A DNA stretch of 64,000 nt. Source: an uncultured Clostridium sp. Lineage in GTDB: Bacteria; Bacillota; Clostridia; Clostridiales; Clostridiaceae. This document shows, in pieces, positions 36,681 to 46,104 of this stretch. Position numbers and translations under genes: made by a program. Within the stretch, counting starts at the first letter, position 1; each line of letters begins with the position of its first letter. The stretch lies in assembly GCA_900539375.1 (NCBI GenBank), contig UQBY01000006.1, positions 1-64,000 on the forward strand. The letters are read 5' to 3'. The notes beneath the pieces were generated by a model. It ran no database searches, was not told the origin of the DNA, and saw only the letters and a program-made list of their open reading frames with translations.

Positions 36681-37730
36681 TTATTTATACATTTTTTCAT
36701 AATACTTTTGATAATCTCCAGATGTTACATTCTTCATCCATTCTTGATTATCTAAGTACCATTGAATTGTTTTAACTATCCCAACTTCAAAGCAAGTTTC
36801 AGGATACCATCCAAGTTCTTCTTTTATTTTATCTGGAGCTATTCCATATCTTCTATCATGACCTTTTCTATCAGCTACATATTTCTTTAAGTTTTCTGTT
36901 ACTCTTTCATCTACATTATCGTGAATATAACCTATAACAGTATCAACTATTTGAAGGTTTGTTCTTTCATTATGACCACCAACATTATAAACTTCTCCAA
37001 CTCTTCCATTGTTTATAACCATATCTATTGCTTTAGCATGGTCTTCAACAAATAGCCAGTCTCTTATGTTTAATCCATCTCCATAAATTGGAAGGTCCTT
37101 TAATTGAAGACAGTTATTTATTAATAATGGTATTAACTTTTCTGGGAATTGGAATGGCCCATAGTTATTTGAACATCTTGTTATGTTTATTGGCATTTTA
37201 TAAGTGTCTCCATATGCCTTAACCATTAAGTCTGAACCAGCCTTACTTGATGAATATGGGCTGTGAGGGTCAAGTGGTGTAGTTTCATAGAAATATCCAG
37301 TTTCACCTAATGAACCATATACTTCATCAGTTGAAACATGAAGGAATTTAACTCCTTCTTTCCATCCATCTTCTGTTTCCCAAGCATTTTTTGCACAGTT
37401 AAGTAAATTTACTGTTCCTAAAACATTAGTTTTAGCAAATACTTCAGGTTCTCTTATACTTCTATCGACATGAGATTCAGCTGCAAAGTGAGCAACATAA
37501 TCTATATCATATTTTTCAAATAATGAAGATACTAATTCTTTATCACATATATCTCCTTGAACAAATATATGTCTCTTATCTCCTTCTATTGATTTTAAGT
37601 TTTCTAAATTTCCAGCATAAGTAAGCTTATCTAAGTTTATTATTCTTATATCATCATATTTTTTAAGCATATATAATACAAAATTTGAACCTATAAATCC
37701 TGCTCCACCTGTTACTAAATAAGTTTTCAT
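36681..37730 (-). CDS. rmlB: dTDP-glucose 4,6-dehydratase
   Basis: 349 residues from the ATG at 37730 (an upstream GTG would overlap the ribosome binding site). The short-chain dehydrogenase fold has the NAD loop GGAGFIGSNF, the catalytic TDEVYG and the YSSSKAG (YxxxK) motif. It converts dTDP-glucose to dTDP-4-keto-6-deoxyglucose, the second step to dTDP-L-rhamnose. Last gene of rmlA-rmlD-rmlB, before a strong terminator. Confidence 0.96.
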   Translation of the reverse strand: MKTYLVTGGAGFIGSNFVLYMLKKYDDIRIINLDKLTYAGNLENLKSIEGDKRHIFVQGDICDKELVSSLFEKYDIDYVAHFAAESHVDRSIREPEVFAKTNVLGTVNLLNCAKNAWETEDGWKEGVKFLHVSTDEVYGSLGETGYFYETTPLDPHSPYSSSKAGSDLMVKAYGDTYKMPINITRCSNNYGPFQFPEKLIPLLINNCLQLKDLPIYGDGLNIRDWLFVEDHAKAIDMVINNGRVGEVYNVGGHNERTNLQIVDTVIGYIHDNVDERVTENLKKYVADRKGHDRRYGIAPDKIKEELGWYPETCFEVGIVKTIQWYLDNQEWMKNVTSGDYQKYYEKMYK

Positions 37731-37770
37731 TAAATTTAACACTCCTTAAAATTAAAGTTTAGTATTTATA

Positions 37771-38667
37771 TTAAATATTAGGATTATCTTTTAAAAAGCT
37801 CTTTAAAGCCTCTTTCCAATCTCTCATTTCATCCCCAACAGTACATCTAAGCATCATATTATCTAATGAAGAATATTCTGGTCTTTTTGCTGATGCTGGA
37901 TTCATTTTTGCATATTCTTCTGATGTACAAGGACTAACCTTACACTTTCTACCTGCAAGTTCCATTATTAATGATGCAAAATCATACCAACTACATTCTC
38001 CATTTCCTGTACAATGATATACTCCATATTCTTCTGTTTCAATTAATTTTAATATATGATATGCTAAATCATTTGCATTAGTTGGATTTCCTCTTTGGTC
38101 ATCTACTACTGTTAAAGCCTCTTTTGTTTTACCTAAGTTTGCCATTGTATATACAAAGTTCTTTCCTACCCTTCCATATAACCAAGCAGTTCTAACTATA
38201 TAATATTTTGAAGAAAGTTCTTTTACAAAGTTTTCTCCTGCAAGCTTTGTTTTTCCATATATGCTATAAGGTGCTGTCATTTCAAATTCTGCAAGAGGTT
38301 TTTCTCCAACACCACTAAATACATAGTCAGTAGAAACTTGAACTAATTTAGCTCCTATTTCTTCACAAACCATAGCTAAATTTCTTGGTCCTATAGCATT
38401 TATCTTAAATGCTAATTCTTGATTTTTTTCACATCCATCAACATTTGTAGCTGCTGCACAGTTTATAATAACATCTGGTTTTTCTTTGTCTAAAACCTCT
38501 TTTACTTGTTCTAATTTAGTTATATCTAAATCTTCAACATCTACTGCTACAACTTTGGCAGCTTTTATAACATCACTAACTTCTCCAATATCAGCTTTTC
38601 CTGTTTTTATTATATCTTGAAGTTCATTTCCTAATTGCCCTTTTGAACCTGTAATTAATATCTTCAT
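37771..38667 (-). CDS. rmlD: dTDP-4-dehydrorhamnose reductase
   Basis: 298 residues from the ATG at 38667, since AGGAG lies 9-10 bases upstream; the ATG at 38676 directly abuts it. NADPH loop ILITGSKGQLGNE, VQVSTDYVFSG, and YSIYGKTKLAGE with the catalytic Tyr/Lys. It performs the last reduction to dTDP-L-rhamnose. It sits between rmlA (16 bases) and rmlB (about 40 bases) in one unit. Confidence 0.95.
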   Translation of the reverse strand: MKILITGSKGQLGNELQDIIKTGKADIGEVSDVIKAAKVVAVDVEDLDITKLEQVKEVLDKEKPDVIINCAAATNVDGCEKNQELAFKINAIGPRNLAMVCEEIGAKLVQVSTDYVFSGVGEKPLAEFEMTAPYSIYGKTKLAGENFVKELSSKYYIVRTAWLYGRVGKNFVYTMANLGKTKEALTVVDDQRGNPTNANDLAYHILKLIETEEYGVYHCTGNGECSWYDFASLIMELAGRKCKVSPCTSEEYAKMNPASAKRPEYSSLDNMMLRCTVGDEMRDWKEALKSFLKDNPNI

Positions 38668-38683
38668 AAATGCCATCTCCTAA

Positions 38684-39550
38684 TTATTCTTCAATAATTT
38701 CCATTAAATATTTTCCATAACCACTCTTAAGTAATGGCTTAGATAATTCTTTAACTTTTTCTGCACTTATCCAACCTTGCTTATATGCTATTTCTTCTAA
38801 ACATGCTATATAAGTTCCTTGTGTGCTTTGTACAGCTTCAACAAAGTTAGAAGCTTGAAGCATTGAAGCATGAGTACCAGTATCAAGCCATGCCATTCCT
38901 CTACCTAAAAGTTGTACTCTTAGGTCTCCTTCTTCCATATATAATCTATTTAAATCTGTTATTTCTAATTCTCCTCTTGGTGATGGCTTTAAGCTTTTAG
39001 CTTTTTTAACTACTGAATTATCATAAAAATAAAGTCCTGGTACTGCATATTTTGATTTTGGCTTTTCAGGTTTTTCTTCTAAAGAAATTACCTTTCCATT
39101 TTCATCAAATTCCACTACCCCAAAAGCTTTTGGATTTTGCACATAATAACCAAATACATATGCTCCCTTTTCTAATGAAGCTGCTGCTTTTAAATGAGAT
39201 GTAAAACTTTGTCCGTAGAATATATTATCTCCCAATATAAGTGCTACATTATCATCTCCAATAAATTCTTCACCTATTATAAAAGCTTCTGCTAATCCAT
39301 TTGGTTTTTCTTGAATTGCATATTCTATATTTAAACCAAAATCACGTCCGTCTTTAAATAATTCTTTAAAATTAACTATATCTCTTGGTGTTGATATTAT
39401 TAAAATATCTCTTATTCCAGCCAACATAAGTACTGACATTGGATAATAAATCATTGGCTTATCATATATTGGAACCATCTGTTTTGACATTGCTTTTGTT
39501 ACAGGATATAGTCTTGTTCCAGACCCTCCAGCTAATATTATACCTTTCAA
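38684..39550 (-). CDS. rmlA: glucose-1-phosphate thymidylyltransferase
   Basis: 288 residues, normal for RmlA. Signature ILAGGSGTRLYPVTKAMSKQMVPIYDKPMIYYPMSVLMLAG, metal site LILGDNIFYG, and GRGMAWLDTGTH near the C-terminus. First step of dTDP-rhamnose synthesis from dTTP and glucose-1-phosphate. It starts the rmlA-rmlD-rmlB group, 51 bases after the upstream glycosyltransferase. Confidence 0.97.
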   Translation of the reverse strand: MKGIILAGGSGTRLYPVTKAMSKQMVPIYDKPMIYYPMSVLMLAGIRDILIISTPRDIVNFKELFKDGRDFGLNIEYAIQEKPNGLAEAFIIGEEFIGDDNVALILGDNIFYGQSFTSHLKAAASLEKGAYVFGYYVQNPKAFGVVEFDENGKVISLEEKPEKPKSKYAVPGLYFYDNSVVKKAKSLKPSPRGELEITDLNRLYMEEGDLRVQLLGRGMAWLDTGTHASMLQASNFVEAVQSTQGTYIACLEEIAYKQGWISAEKVKELSKPLLKSGYGKYLMEIIEE

Positions 39551-39601
39551 TCACTTCACCTCATTTTATTTATTAATCTCTTACAAATTATATCATAAAT
39601 T

Positions 39602-40522
39602 TTATTTATTATATACTTCTTTAAGCCAATAACTTGTATTTGATGTATATTTTAATACTTTTTTCTTAGAGAGCTTATCATATCTACTGCCTAATTTATT
39701 AGCTATAAATCTTACTGCAAAATTAGGTATTATATCAAAAAAAGCTTTAAAGTTTTTTTCTCTTAAAGAGTTTATAGTAACAAATTTAACTAATTGTATA
39801 GCACTACTGTTTGCTCCAGAATTAGCTATATACTCATGTTGTTTCAAAAACACCCCTTGATCAAAATATCTTTTAAATAATGCTTTATAGGTATATGCAT
39901 GAGAATGAATTACTTTAGCATCAGCACAATATTTTATTTTATATCCATTATTAATAAGCTTATATGCTATATACATATCCTCATTAGTCAATAATACTTT
40001 TCCATCATAGCCCTTTAGCTTTATAAAAGTATCTCTTCTTATAGCTGCGGCTGCATCTGAATAAAAGTAAGTTTTTATTCCTAAATTTTTAACATCTTCT
40101 TTAGATACAATTCTACTTTCATCAGGATAATTGCTCATTCTAGTATATCTTTCTATTGTTTTGTTATCACAAATTTGCTTTGCAAAGGATGCATCACATA
40201 AATTATTATAAATGTCTTTTGTTAACTTATAAATAAAATAATCATCTAATATTTTTATGTCCTGTGTTATAAAAACTATAATATCTCCCTTTGCTTTATA
40301 AGCTGCTTTTTCTCTTGTTAAACTATGAGAAAATTCCTTTTTTTTAATCAATTCATATTTTGCATTTATTTTTTTTAATTCCTCTTCACTTTTATCACTA
40401 GATTCTGTTAAAAGATAAGTAACATCAAAACTTTTTATGTTTTTTTGATTAATCAAACTATTATTTAAATCTCTTATATACTTTTCTCCATTATATATAG
40501 GACAAATTACTGATATATCCAT
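39602..40522 (-). CDS. GT2 glycosyltransferase, rhamnosyltransferase-like
   Basis: 306 residues. GT-A start ISVICPIYNGEKYIRDLNNSLINQ. The usual DxD is replaced by IVFITQDIKI, as in several rhamnosyltransferases, followed by YFYSDAAAAIRRDTFIKLKGYD and LTNEDMYIAYKL. The adjacent rml genes support rhamnose transfer, but this is inference. It follows the 708-residue GT2 gene by 9 bases. Confidence 0.82.
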   Translation of the reverse strand: MDISVICPIYNGEKYIRDLNNSLINQKNIKSFDVTYLLTESSDKSEEELKKINAKYELIKKKEFSHSLTREKAAYKAKGDIIVFITQDIKILDDYFIYKLTKDIYNNLCDASFAKQICDNKTIERYTRMSNYPDESRIVSKEDVKNLGIKTYFYSDAAAAIRRDTFIKLKGYDGKVLLTNEDMYIAYKLINNGYKIKYCADAKVIHSHAYTYKALFKRYFDQGVFLKQHEYIANSGANSSAIQLVKFVTINSLREKNFKAFFDIIPNFAVRFIANKLGSRYDKLSKKKVLKYTSNTSYWLKEVYNK

Positions 40523-40531
40523 TCTTAACTC

Positions 40532-42658
40532 CTATTTTTCAGCTAATTTAAAATTACCCTGCTTTGAAGAAAAATTAATATTATAGTAAGGATCTACTAA
40601 GTTTTCACCCCATTTATTACTAAATATCTTCATTTCCTTATAAAGTCTTTCCATCTTTTCTTCATTATTGTCTAATCCTCTAGTTTTTGATTCATAATGA
40701 TATAATTCAGCATATGGTGTAACCATATTTAAATATCCTTTTTCTCTAAACTTCATACATAAATCAACATCATTATATGCTACAGCTAGCTCCTCATTAA
40801 ATCCATTAACCAAATCAAAAAGTTCTCTTTTAACCATTAAACAGGCTCCAGTTACAGCACTTACATCTATTTTCATAAATAATCTTCCCATATGACCACC
40901 ATCATATCTGCCTAATCCTTTTCCTAAATGTTCTGCTGTTCCTCCGATTCCTAATAATATTCCAAAGTGTTGTATAGTATCATCTTTATAATAAAGCTTA
41001 CCACCAACAGCAGCTGTTTCTTTTCTTTGAGCATGCATTAATAATTCTTGTAACCAATTTTCTGTTAATATCTCAACATCATTATTTAAGAAAACTAAGT
41101 ATTTTCCATTTGATTGTTTCACTCCAAAATTATTAATTGCTGAATAATTAAATTCTTTTTCCCACTTTACAACTTTAATTTTAGAATTTTTAGATATTTC
41201 ATCATAATACTTAAATATTTCATCAGTTACACTATTATTTTCAACAATAACTATTTCATAGTTATCATAAGTTGTTTTATTTAAAATAGAGTTTATACAA
41301 GTTTTTAATGTATTTACTTCATCTTTATTTGGTATTATTATAGATATTTTATCATGGTTTAATATATCAAACTCCACCTTATAACATCCATTAAATCTTC
41401 CATGAATAACTTTTCCCTTTTCTCCAATTCTTTTAATATGAGCTTCAATTGCCCTTCTTCCAGCTTCTATTGCATAGCTTTTAGCATCCATTCCTCCTGC
41501 TGTTGAACCACTATGAACTCTCCAATGATAAAGCACTTTAGGAATATGTGCTACTTTTTTAGCTTTTTCTGTTAATCTTAATATCATATCATAATCTTGA
41601 CTGCCATCAAATTCACTATTAAAATATCCAACTTTCTTTAATAATTCTTTTGAAAATACAGAAAAATGACATATATAATTACAACTTCTTAATGTATCTG
41701 GAGAAAAATCTGGCTTAAAATGAGGATCAAAATACTCCGCTTCTGTTTCATCTATTTTATCTTCATCACAATATATAAATTCTACATTTCTATCACTATT
41801 AAGTACCTTTACATATTCATATAATGCATCTTCTGTAATTAAATCATCATGATCTAATAATCCTATAAAATCACCAGTAACCATCTTTATAGCTTCATTT
41901 GTATTACCTGATATCATATAATTTTTTGAAAGATACTTTACTTTTATTCTATCATCTTTTTTTGAATAATCCTCTAACATATCTAATGTCTCTTTACTTG
42001 TACTAGCTCCATCTGCTATACAAAGTTCCCAATTAGAATATGTTTGATTTAATATAGAATTTACAACTTTAGATAAAAATTCAGTTTTGGTATTATAAGT
42101 TGGTATAAGTATACTTATTTTAGGATTATATTCAAATTTAAAATTTCTTTGTTCCTCTAATTCCTTTTCTGTAGGTTTATATTTTCTAAACCATTCATCA
42201 TAGGTTATTTCTTGTGTTACACTATCTTTAATCTTATATTTACTTTTATAATAGGTTTGCTTTACTCCATTTTTCTTTACTTCTCTAATAACCTTTTTTA
42301 CATTATTTGAATTTATCATCTTTAATGCTTTTTTTATTTTTTTTCCATAAGAATCTCCACATAGCATTGCTTTTACATCTATTTCTTTTGATTCTACTTG
42401 GCCATTAGATGATGTAAATATTAATGATAATTTTTTCCTATATTCACATTCAATAAAAAATCCTGATTTTAATGCCTTTTCATCCCCATTAAAGTTATTA
42501 CACACATCTTGCCTATTAATCATTTTTATTTCAAAGTTATTTATTCCATCAATTTTAATATCAGGGACTCCATATCCTTCTTTATATACCCATCCTTCAA
42601 TTTTAACCTTTTTTTTATCAACAGTCACTCTATCTATACAACAATTTAAATTTGACAT
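40532..42658 (-). CDS. tandem-domain GT2 glycosyltransferase, both catalytic domains intact
   Basis: 708 residues. A beta-rich N-terminal domain (about 1-110) is followed by a first GT-A domain (about 185-400: ISILIPTYNTKTEFL, then GLLDHDDLITEDALYEY) and a second (about 438-690: ISIIIPNKDEVNTLKTCINSILN, then YLVFLNNDVEI). Both keep nucleotide-binding and metal motifs (DHDD and NND). Such tandem GT2 enzymes often add two sugars in turn. It is a full-length paralogue of the next gene upstream (42687-44813), with the same length and domain order. Confidence 0.88.
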   Translation of the reverse strand: MSNLNCCIDRVTVDKKKVKIEGWVYKEGYGVPDIKIDGINNFEIKMINRQDVCNNFNGDEKALKSGFFIECEYRKKLSLIFTSSNGQVESKEIDVKAMLCGDSYGKKIKKALKMINSNNVKKVIREVKKNGVKQTYYKSKYKIKDSVTQEITYDEWFRKYKPTEKELEEQRNFKFEYNPKISILIPTYNTKTEFLSKVVNSILNQTYSNWELCIADGASTSKETLDMLEDYSKKDDRIKVKYLSKNYMISGNTNEAIKMVTGDFIGLLDHDDLITEDALYEYVKVLNSDRNVEFIYCDEDKIDETEAEYFDPHFKPDFSPDTLRSCNYICHFSVFSKELLKKVGYFNSEFDGSQDYDMILRLTEKAKKVAHIPKVLYHWRVHSGSTAGGMDAKSYAIEAGRRAIEAHIKRIGEKGKVIHGRFNGCYKVEFDILNHDKISIIIPNKDEVNTLKTCINSILNKTTYDNYEIVIVENNSVTDEIFKYYDEISKNSKIKVVKWEKEFNYSAINNFGVKQSNGKYLVFLNNDVEILTENWLQELLMHAQRKETAAVGGKLYYKDDTIQHFGILLGIGGTAEHLGKGLGRYDGGHMGRLFMKIDVSAVTGACLMVKRELFDLVNGFNEELAVAYNDVDLCMKFREKGYLNMVTPYAELYHYESKTRGLDNNEEKMERLYKEMKIFSNKWGENLVDPYYNINFSSKQGNFKLAEK

Positions 42659-42686
42659 ATATTCACATCCTATTTTTAAGTTTATT

Positions 42687-44813
42687 TTATATTCTTAATG
42701 AAAAATCTTCTTTATCTAATGTAAGATTATCATTATAATAAGGATCCCTAATCCATAATCCCCATTTATTATGGAAGGTTTTTATTTCCGATTCAAATCT
42801 TGCTGATTTTTCTTTTGTATCATCTTTTCCTCTTGACTTAGATTCATAATGGTACATTTCTACATAAGGAGAAAAAACTATTAAATACCCTTTTTTTCTA
42901 ACCTTTAAACAAAAATCTATATCATTAAATGCAACTGCCAAATCTTCATTTAATCCATTTATCTCTTCATATACACTTCTTTTGATCATTAAACAAGCTG
43001 CTGTTACAGCACTAAGATTTTGAACTATTTTTAATCTTCCAGCAAAACCATTATCATCCCTTTGAAAATTTGCATGAGAATGCCCTGCAACTCCTCCAAT
43101 ACCAAGTATAACACCAGCATGTTGTATTGTATTATCAGGATAATATAATTTAGCTCCAACAATTCCAACATCTTCTCTTTGTGCATACATTAGCATTTCT
43201 TCAATCCAATTTTCAGAAATTACTTCTATATCATTATTTAGTAATATGATATAATCTCCTTTTGTTTCTTTAAATCCAAAATTATTAATAGCAGAATAGT
43301 TAAAGCCATTTTTCCATTTAACAACCTTAATATTATCTATTTTTTTAATCTCTTCATAGTAATTAAATATTTCTTTACTAATACTATTATTTTCTACTAT
43401 TATTATTTCATAATTATTATAAGTACTTTTATTCAAAATTGAATTTATACAAGTTCTTAATGTATCTACTTCATCCTTATTAGGTATAATTATTGATACC
43501 TTTGGGTTTCCATTAATTTTATAATTTATTTTATATGTTTTTGCTATTAAACCATTAGATACTTTACCCTCTAATCCTATTCTTTTTAAGTGTTCTTCTA
43601 TTATCTCTTTTCCATAGTTTGTATCTAATACTTCTTCCTTTGTTTCATTTATTCTATTATGATAAAGAACTCTTGGAATATGATATATTTCATTTGCTTG
43701 TTCAGTAAGTCTTAAATATATGTCATATTCTTTATCTTTTCCATATTTATTATTAAGATATCCTGCTTTATTTAATAACTTCTTTGAAAAAGCAGTTAAA
43801 TTATTTATATAATTATAACATCTGAAGGTATCAGGAGACCAATCTGGCTTAAAATTAGGATCAAAATATTCACTTTCATCTTCATTAATTTTATCTTCAT
43901 CAGAATATATAAAATCAATTTTTGAATTTTCATTTATTACTTTTACCATCTCAAATAATGCATCTATAGTTAATAAATCATTACTATTTAATAATGAAAT
44001 AAAATCTCCAGTAGTTTTTTTTAACAATTCATTTACATTATCTGTTTCAAAATCTATATTTATTTTATTTTCTTTATTACTATAGTTCTTTAATTTCTCT
44101 ATTAACTTTTTTTCTTGTATATCTTTTGCTGGAATAAATAACTCCCAATTTATATAAGTTTGCTTTAAAATTGACTCTATTAATTTATCAATATATCTTC
44201 CTTCTTCACTTATTTCTGATATAACTAAACTTATTGTAGGACTATATTTGAACTGGAATCTTTTTTGGATTTCAGCACCTTTTGGAGTTATTAATTGTCT
44301 TCTAAACCAATTATCATAGCCAATTCCGTCTAATTTTCTTTTATTTATCTTAGAATGTATCTTTAATAAAGTTTTCTTTATTCCATTTTTGTTTAAAAAC
44401 TTTATAAATCTAACAAATTTATATGGTATTCCAATTAGTAATCTAATAATTCTAATAGGATTTATTATACTTAATATATGTAATGTTAATATCTTAATTT
44501 TACTTATTCTTTGAGGCTTTGGTTTTCTTTTTGTATTAAATTTACAAACCAGTTTTTCATCATCTGTAGTAAATATCATTGTGACTTTTTTTGTAAAAGG
44601 TATTTTTATTTTAAAACCAGAATTTAAGGCCTCTTGTCTTTGATGATATGCATGAAATATATCTACTCTTTGAACTACCTTTATATCAATATTATCCATA
44701 TCTTTAATGTTAATATTAACTTTCTTATCCTTTTCAGAATAAGCCCAGCCTACTATAATAATATCCGTTCCTTTTTTTTCAATATCATCAATACAATATC
44801 TAATACTATTCAA
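42687..44813 (-). CDS. tandem-domain GT2 glycosyltransferase with degenerate first domain
   Basis: 708 residues, a paralogue of the gene at 40532. TTG start behind ATAGGTGA. The second GT-A domain is intact (VSIIIPNKDEVDTLRTCINSILN, then YIILLNNDIEV and a QHAGVILGIGG segment). The first is altered: the opening strand reads ISLVISEISEEGRYI instead of a PTYN-type loop, and the DHDD metal motif is replaced by NSND in ISLLNSNDLLTIDALFEM. The later WRV of the paralogue is NRI. The first domain is probably inactive and structural. It follows the ABC ATPase gene by 28 bases. Confidence 0.88.
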   Translation of the reverse strand: MNSIRYCIDDIEKKGTDIIIVGWAYSEKDKKVNINIKDMDNIDIKVVQRVDIFHAYHQRQEALNSGFKIKIPFTKKVTMIFTTDDEKLVCKFNTKRKPKPQRISKIKILTLHILSIINPIRIIRLLIGIPYKFVRFIKFLNKNGIKKTLLKIHSKINKRKLDGIGYDNWFRRQLITPKGAEIQKRFQFKYSPTISLVISEISEEGRYIDKLIESILKQTYINWELFIPAKDIQEKKLIEKLKNYSNKENKINIDFETDNVNELLKKTTGDFISLLNSNDLLTIDALFEMVKVINENSKIDFIYSDEDKINEDESEYFDPNFKPDWSPDTFRCYNYINNLTAFSKKLLNKAGYLNNKYGKDKEYDIYLRLTEQANEIYHIPRVLYHNRINETKEEVLDTNYGKEIIEEHLKRIGLEGKVSNGLIAKTYKINYKINGNPKVSIIIPNKDEVDTLRTCINSILNKSTYNNYEIIIVENNSISKEIFNYYEEIKKIDNIKVVKWKNGFNYSAINNFGFKETKGDYIILLNNDIEVISENWIEEMLMYAQREDVGIVGAKLYYPDNTIQHAGVILGIGGVAGHSHANFQRDDNGFAGRLKIVQNLSAVTAACLMIKRSVYEEINGLNEDLAVAFNDIDFCLKVRKKGYLIVFSPYVEMYHYESKSRGKDDTKEKSARFESEIKTFHNKWGLWIRDPYYNDNLTLDKEDFSLRI

Positions 44814-44841
44814 AATTGATTCACCTATCCCTTATAACTTT

Positions 44842-46092
44842 TTATTCCACTACATTCCATTCATGATTTATATAATATGTTCCTTCTGATATATACTTAT
44901 TTGTTATTTGAAATTCACATATTTCTTGCTTATAGTCTAAACATACTATACTCTCATCTGTAAATATTCCAACATCCACAGTATAAGTTCCTCCAAGTAG
45001 TGGCATTTTAGGTATTCTATATATAACCTTGTGACGGCCAAAGGTATTAGGTACTTTTACCTTTTCTAAAAATGTGTTAGGACCAAATATATAATCTCTT
45101 TTAGGAGTATATAAGGCAGCACCTAAAAGAAATCCTTCTATTTCTTCTATATAAATATCATAAGTTATCTCTACTTCAAATTCATCAAAAGTTTTTAATT
45201 TCTTTTTTGATATTTTAACATCTACAATAGCTGCTAATGTATCTTTATTAGTAGGCACTCTGAATACACTTTTATCTATAATCTCTTCTTTTTCAGTATT
45301 ATCTTTAGGTATATTTTCTTCTTTGTCTTTTAATCGTACATCTGCTACATTATCTCTAATTCCATATTTCATAAAATCTTCATATAAATCAACAATTTCG
45401 CTTGATTCACCTTCAGCTTCTATTTTTCCATCTTTTAACCATATCGCCTTATTGCAGAATCTTTTTACTTGTTCAGTTGCATGAGATACAAATAATATTG
45501 TAGTTCCTTTTTCTTTAAGTTTCTTCATCTTGCTTATACATTTCATTTGAAATCTTGTATCTCCAACTGCTAAAGCTTCATCAACTATTAATATTTCTGG
45601 ATCCACATTACTTGCTACTGCAAATGCAAGTCTTGCAAACATTCCACTAGAATAGACTTTAACTGGTTGATTTATAAAATCTCCAATATCAGCAAAATCA
45701 ATTATTCCTTGAACTTTCTCATCCATTTCTTCTTTTGTATATCCCATCATAGTTCCATTTAAATATATATTTTCAACTCCAGTATACTCCATATTAAAAC
45801 CAGTTCCTAACTCAAGTATAGCTGCTATCTTTCCTTTAATCTCTAAAGTTCCTGATGTTGGTGTTAAAACTCCTGTTATCATTTTCAATAAAGTAGATTT
45901 TCCCGAACCATTTTTACCCAATATTCCTATTGCATCACCCTTTTCAACATCAAAGGTTAATCCATTTAATGCCAAAAATTCTTTATGGTAACATTTTTTC
46001 TTTATAGAAAAAATTTCTTTTAGTCTATCTAAAGGCTCATCATATATATTATATTTTTTTACTAAATCTCTTACTTTTATTACTGTGCTCAT
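44842..46092 (-). CDS. polysaccharide ABC exporter ATPase, Wzt/TagH-like with C-terminal domain
   Basis: 416 residues. Residues 1 to about 240 are the ABC domain, with Walker A ILGKNGSGKST, signature VYSSGMFARLAFA and Walker B ILIVDEALAVGD. Residues about 255-416 form an extra beta-rich domain like Wzt C-terminal substrate-binding domains, which in some systems recognise the polymer end. It works with the permease encoded immediately upstream (12 bases) to export undecaprenyl-diphosphate-linked polysaccharide. Confidence 0.94.
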   Translation of the reverse strand: MSTVIKVRDLVKKYNIYDEPLDRLKEIFSIKKKCYHKEFLALNGLTFDVEKGDAIGILGKNGSGKSTLLKMITGVLTPTSGTLEIKGKIAAILELGTGFNMEYTGVENIYLNGTMMGYTKEEMDEKVQGIIDFADIGDFINQPVKVYSSGMFARLAFAVASNVDPEILIVDEALAVGDTRFQMKCISKMKKLKEKGTTILFVSHATEQVKRFCNKAIWLKDGKIEAEGESSEIVDLYEDFMKYGIRDNVADVRLKDKEENIPKDNTEKEEIIDKSVFRVPTNKDTLAAIVDVKISKKKLKTFDEFEVEITYDIYIEEIEGFLLGAALYTPKRDYIFGPNTFLEKVKVPNTFGRHKVIYRIPKMPLLGGTYTVDVGIFTDESIVCLDYKQEICEFQITNKYISEGTYYINHEWNVVE

Positions 46093-46104
46093 ATTAATAC
46101 CTCA

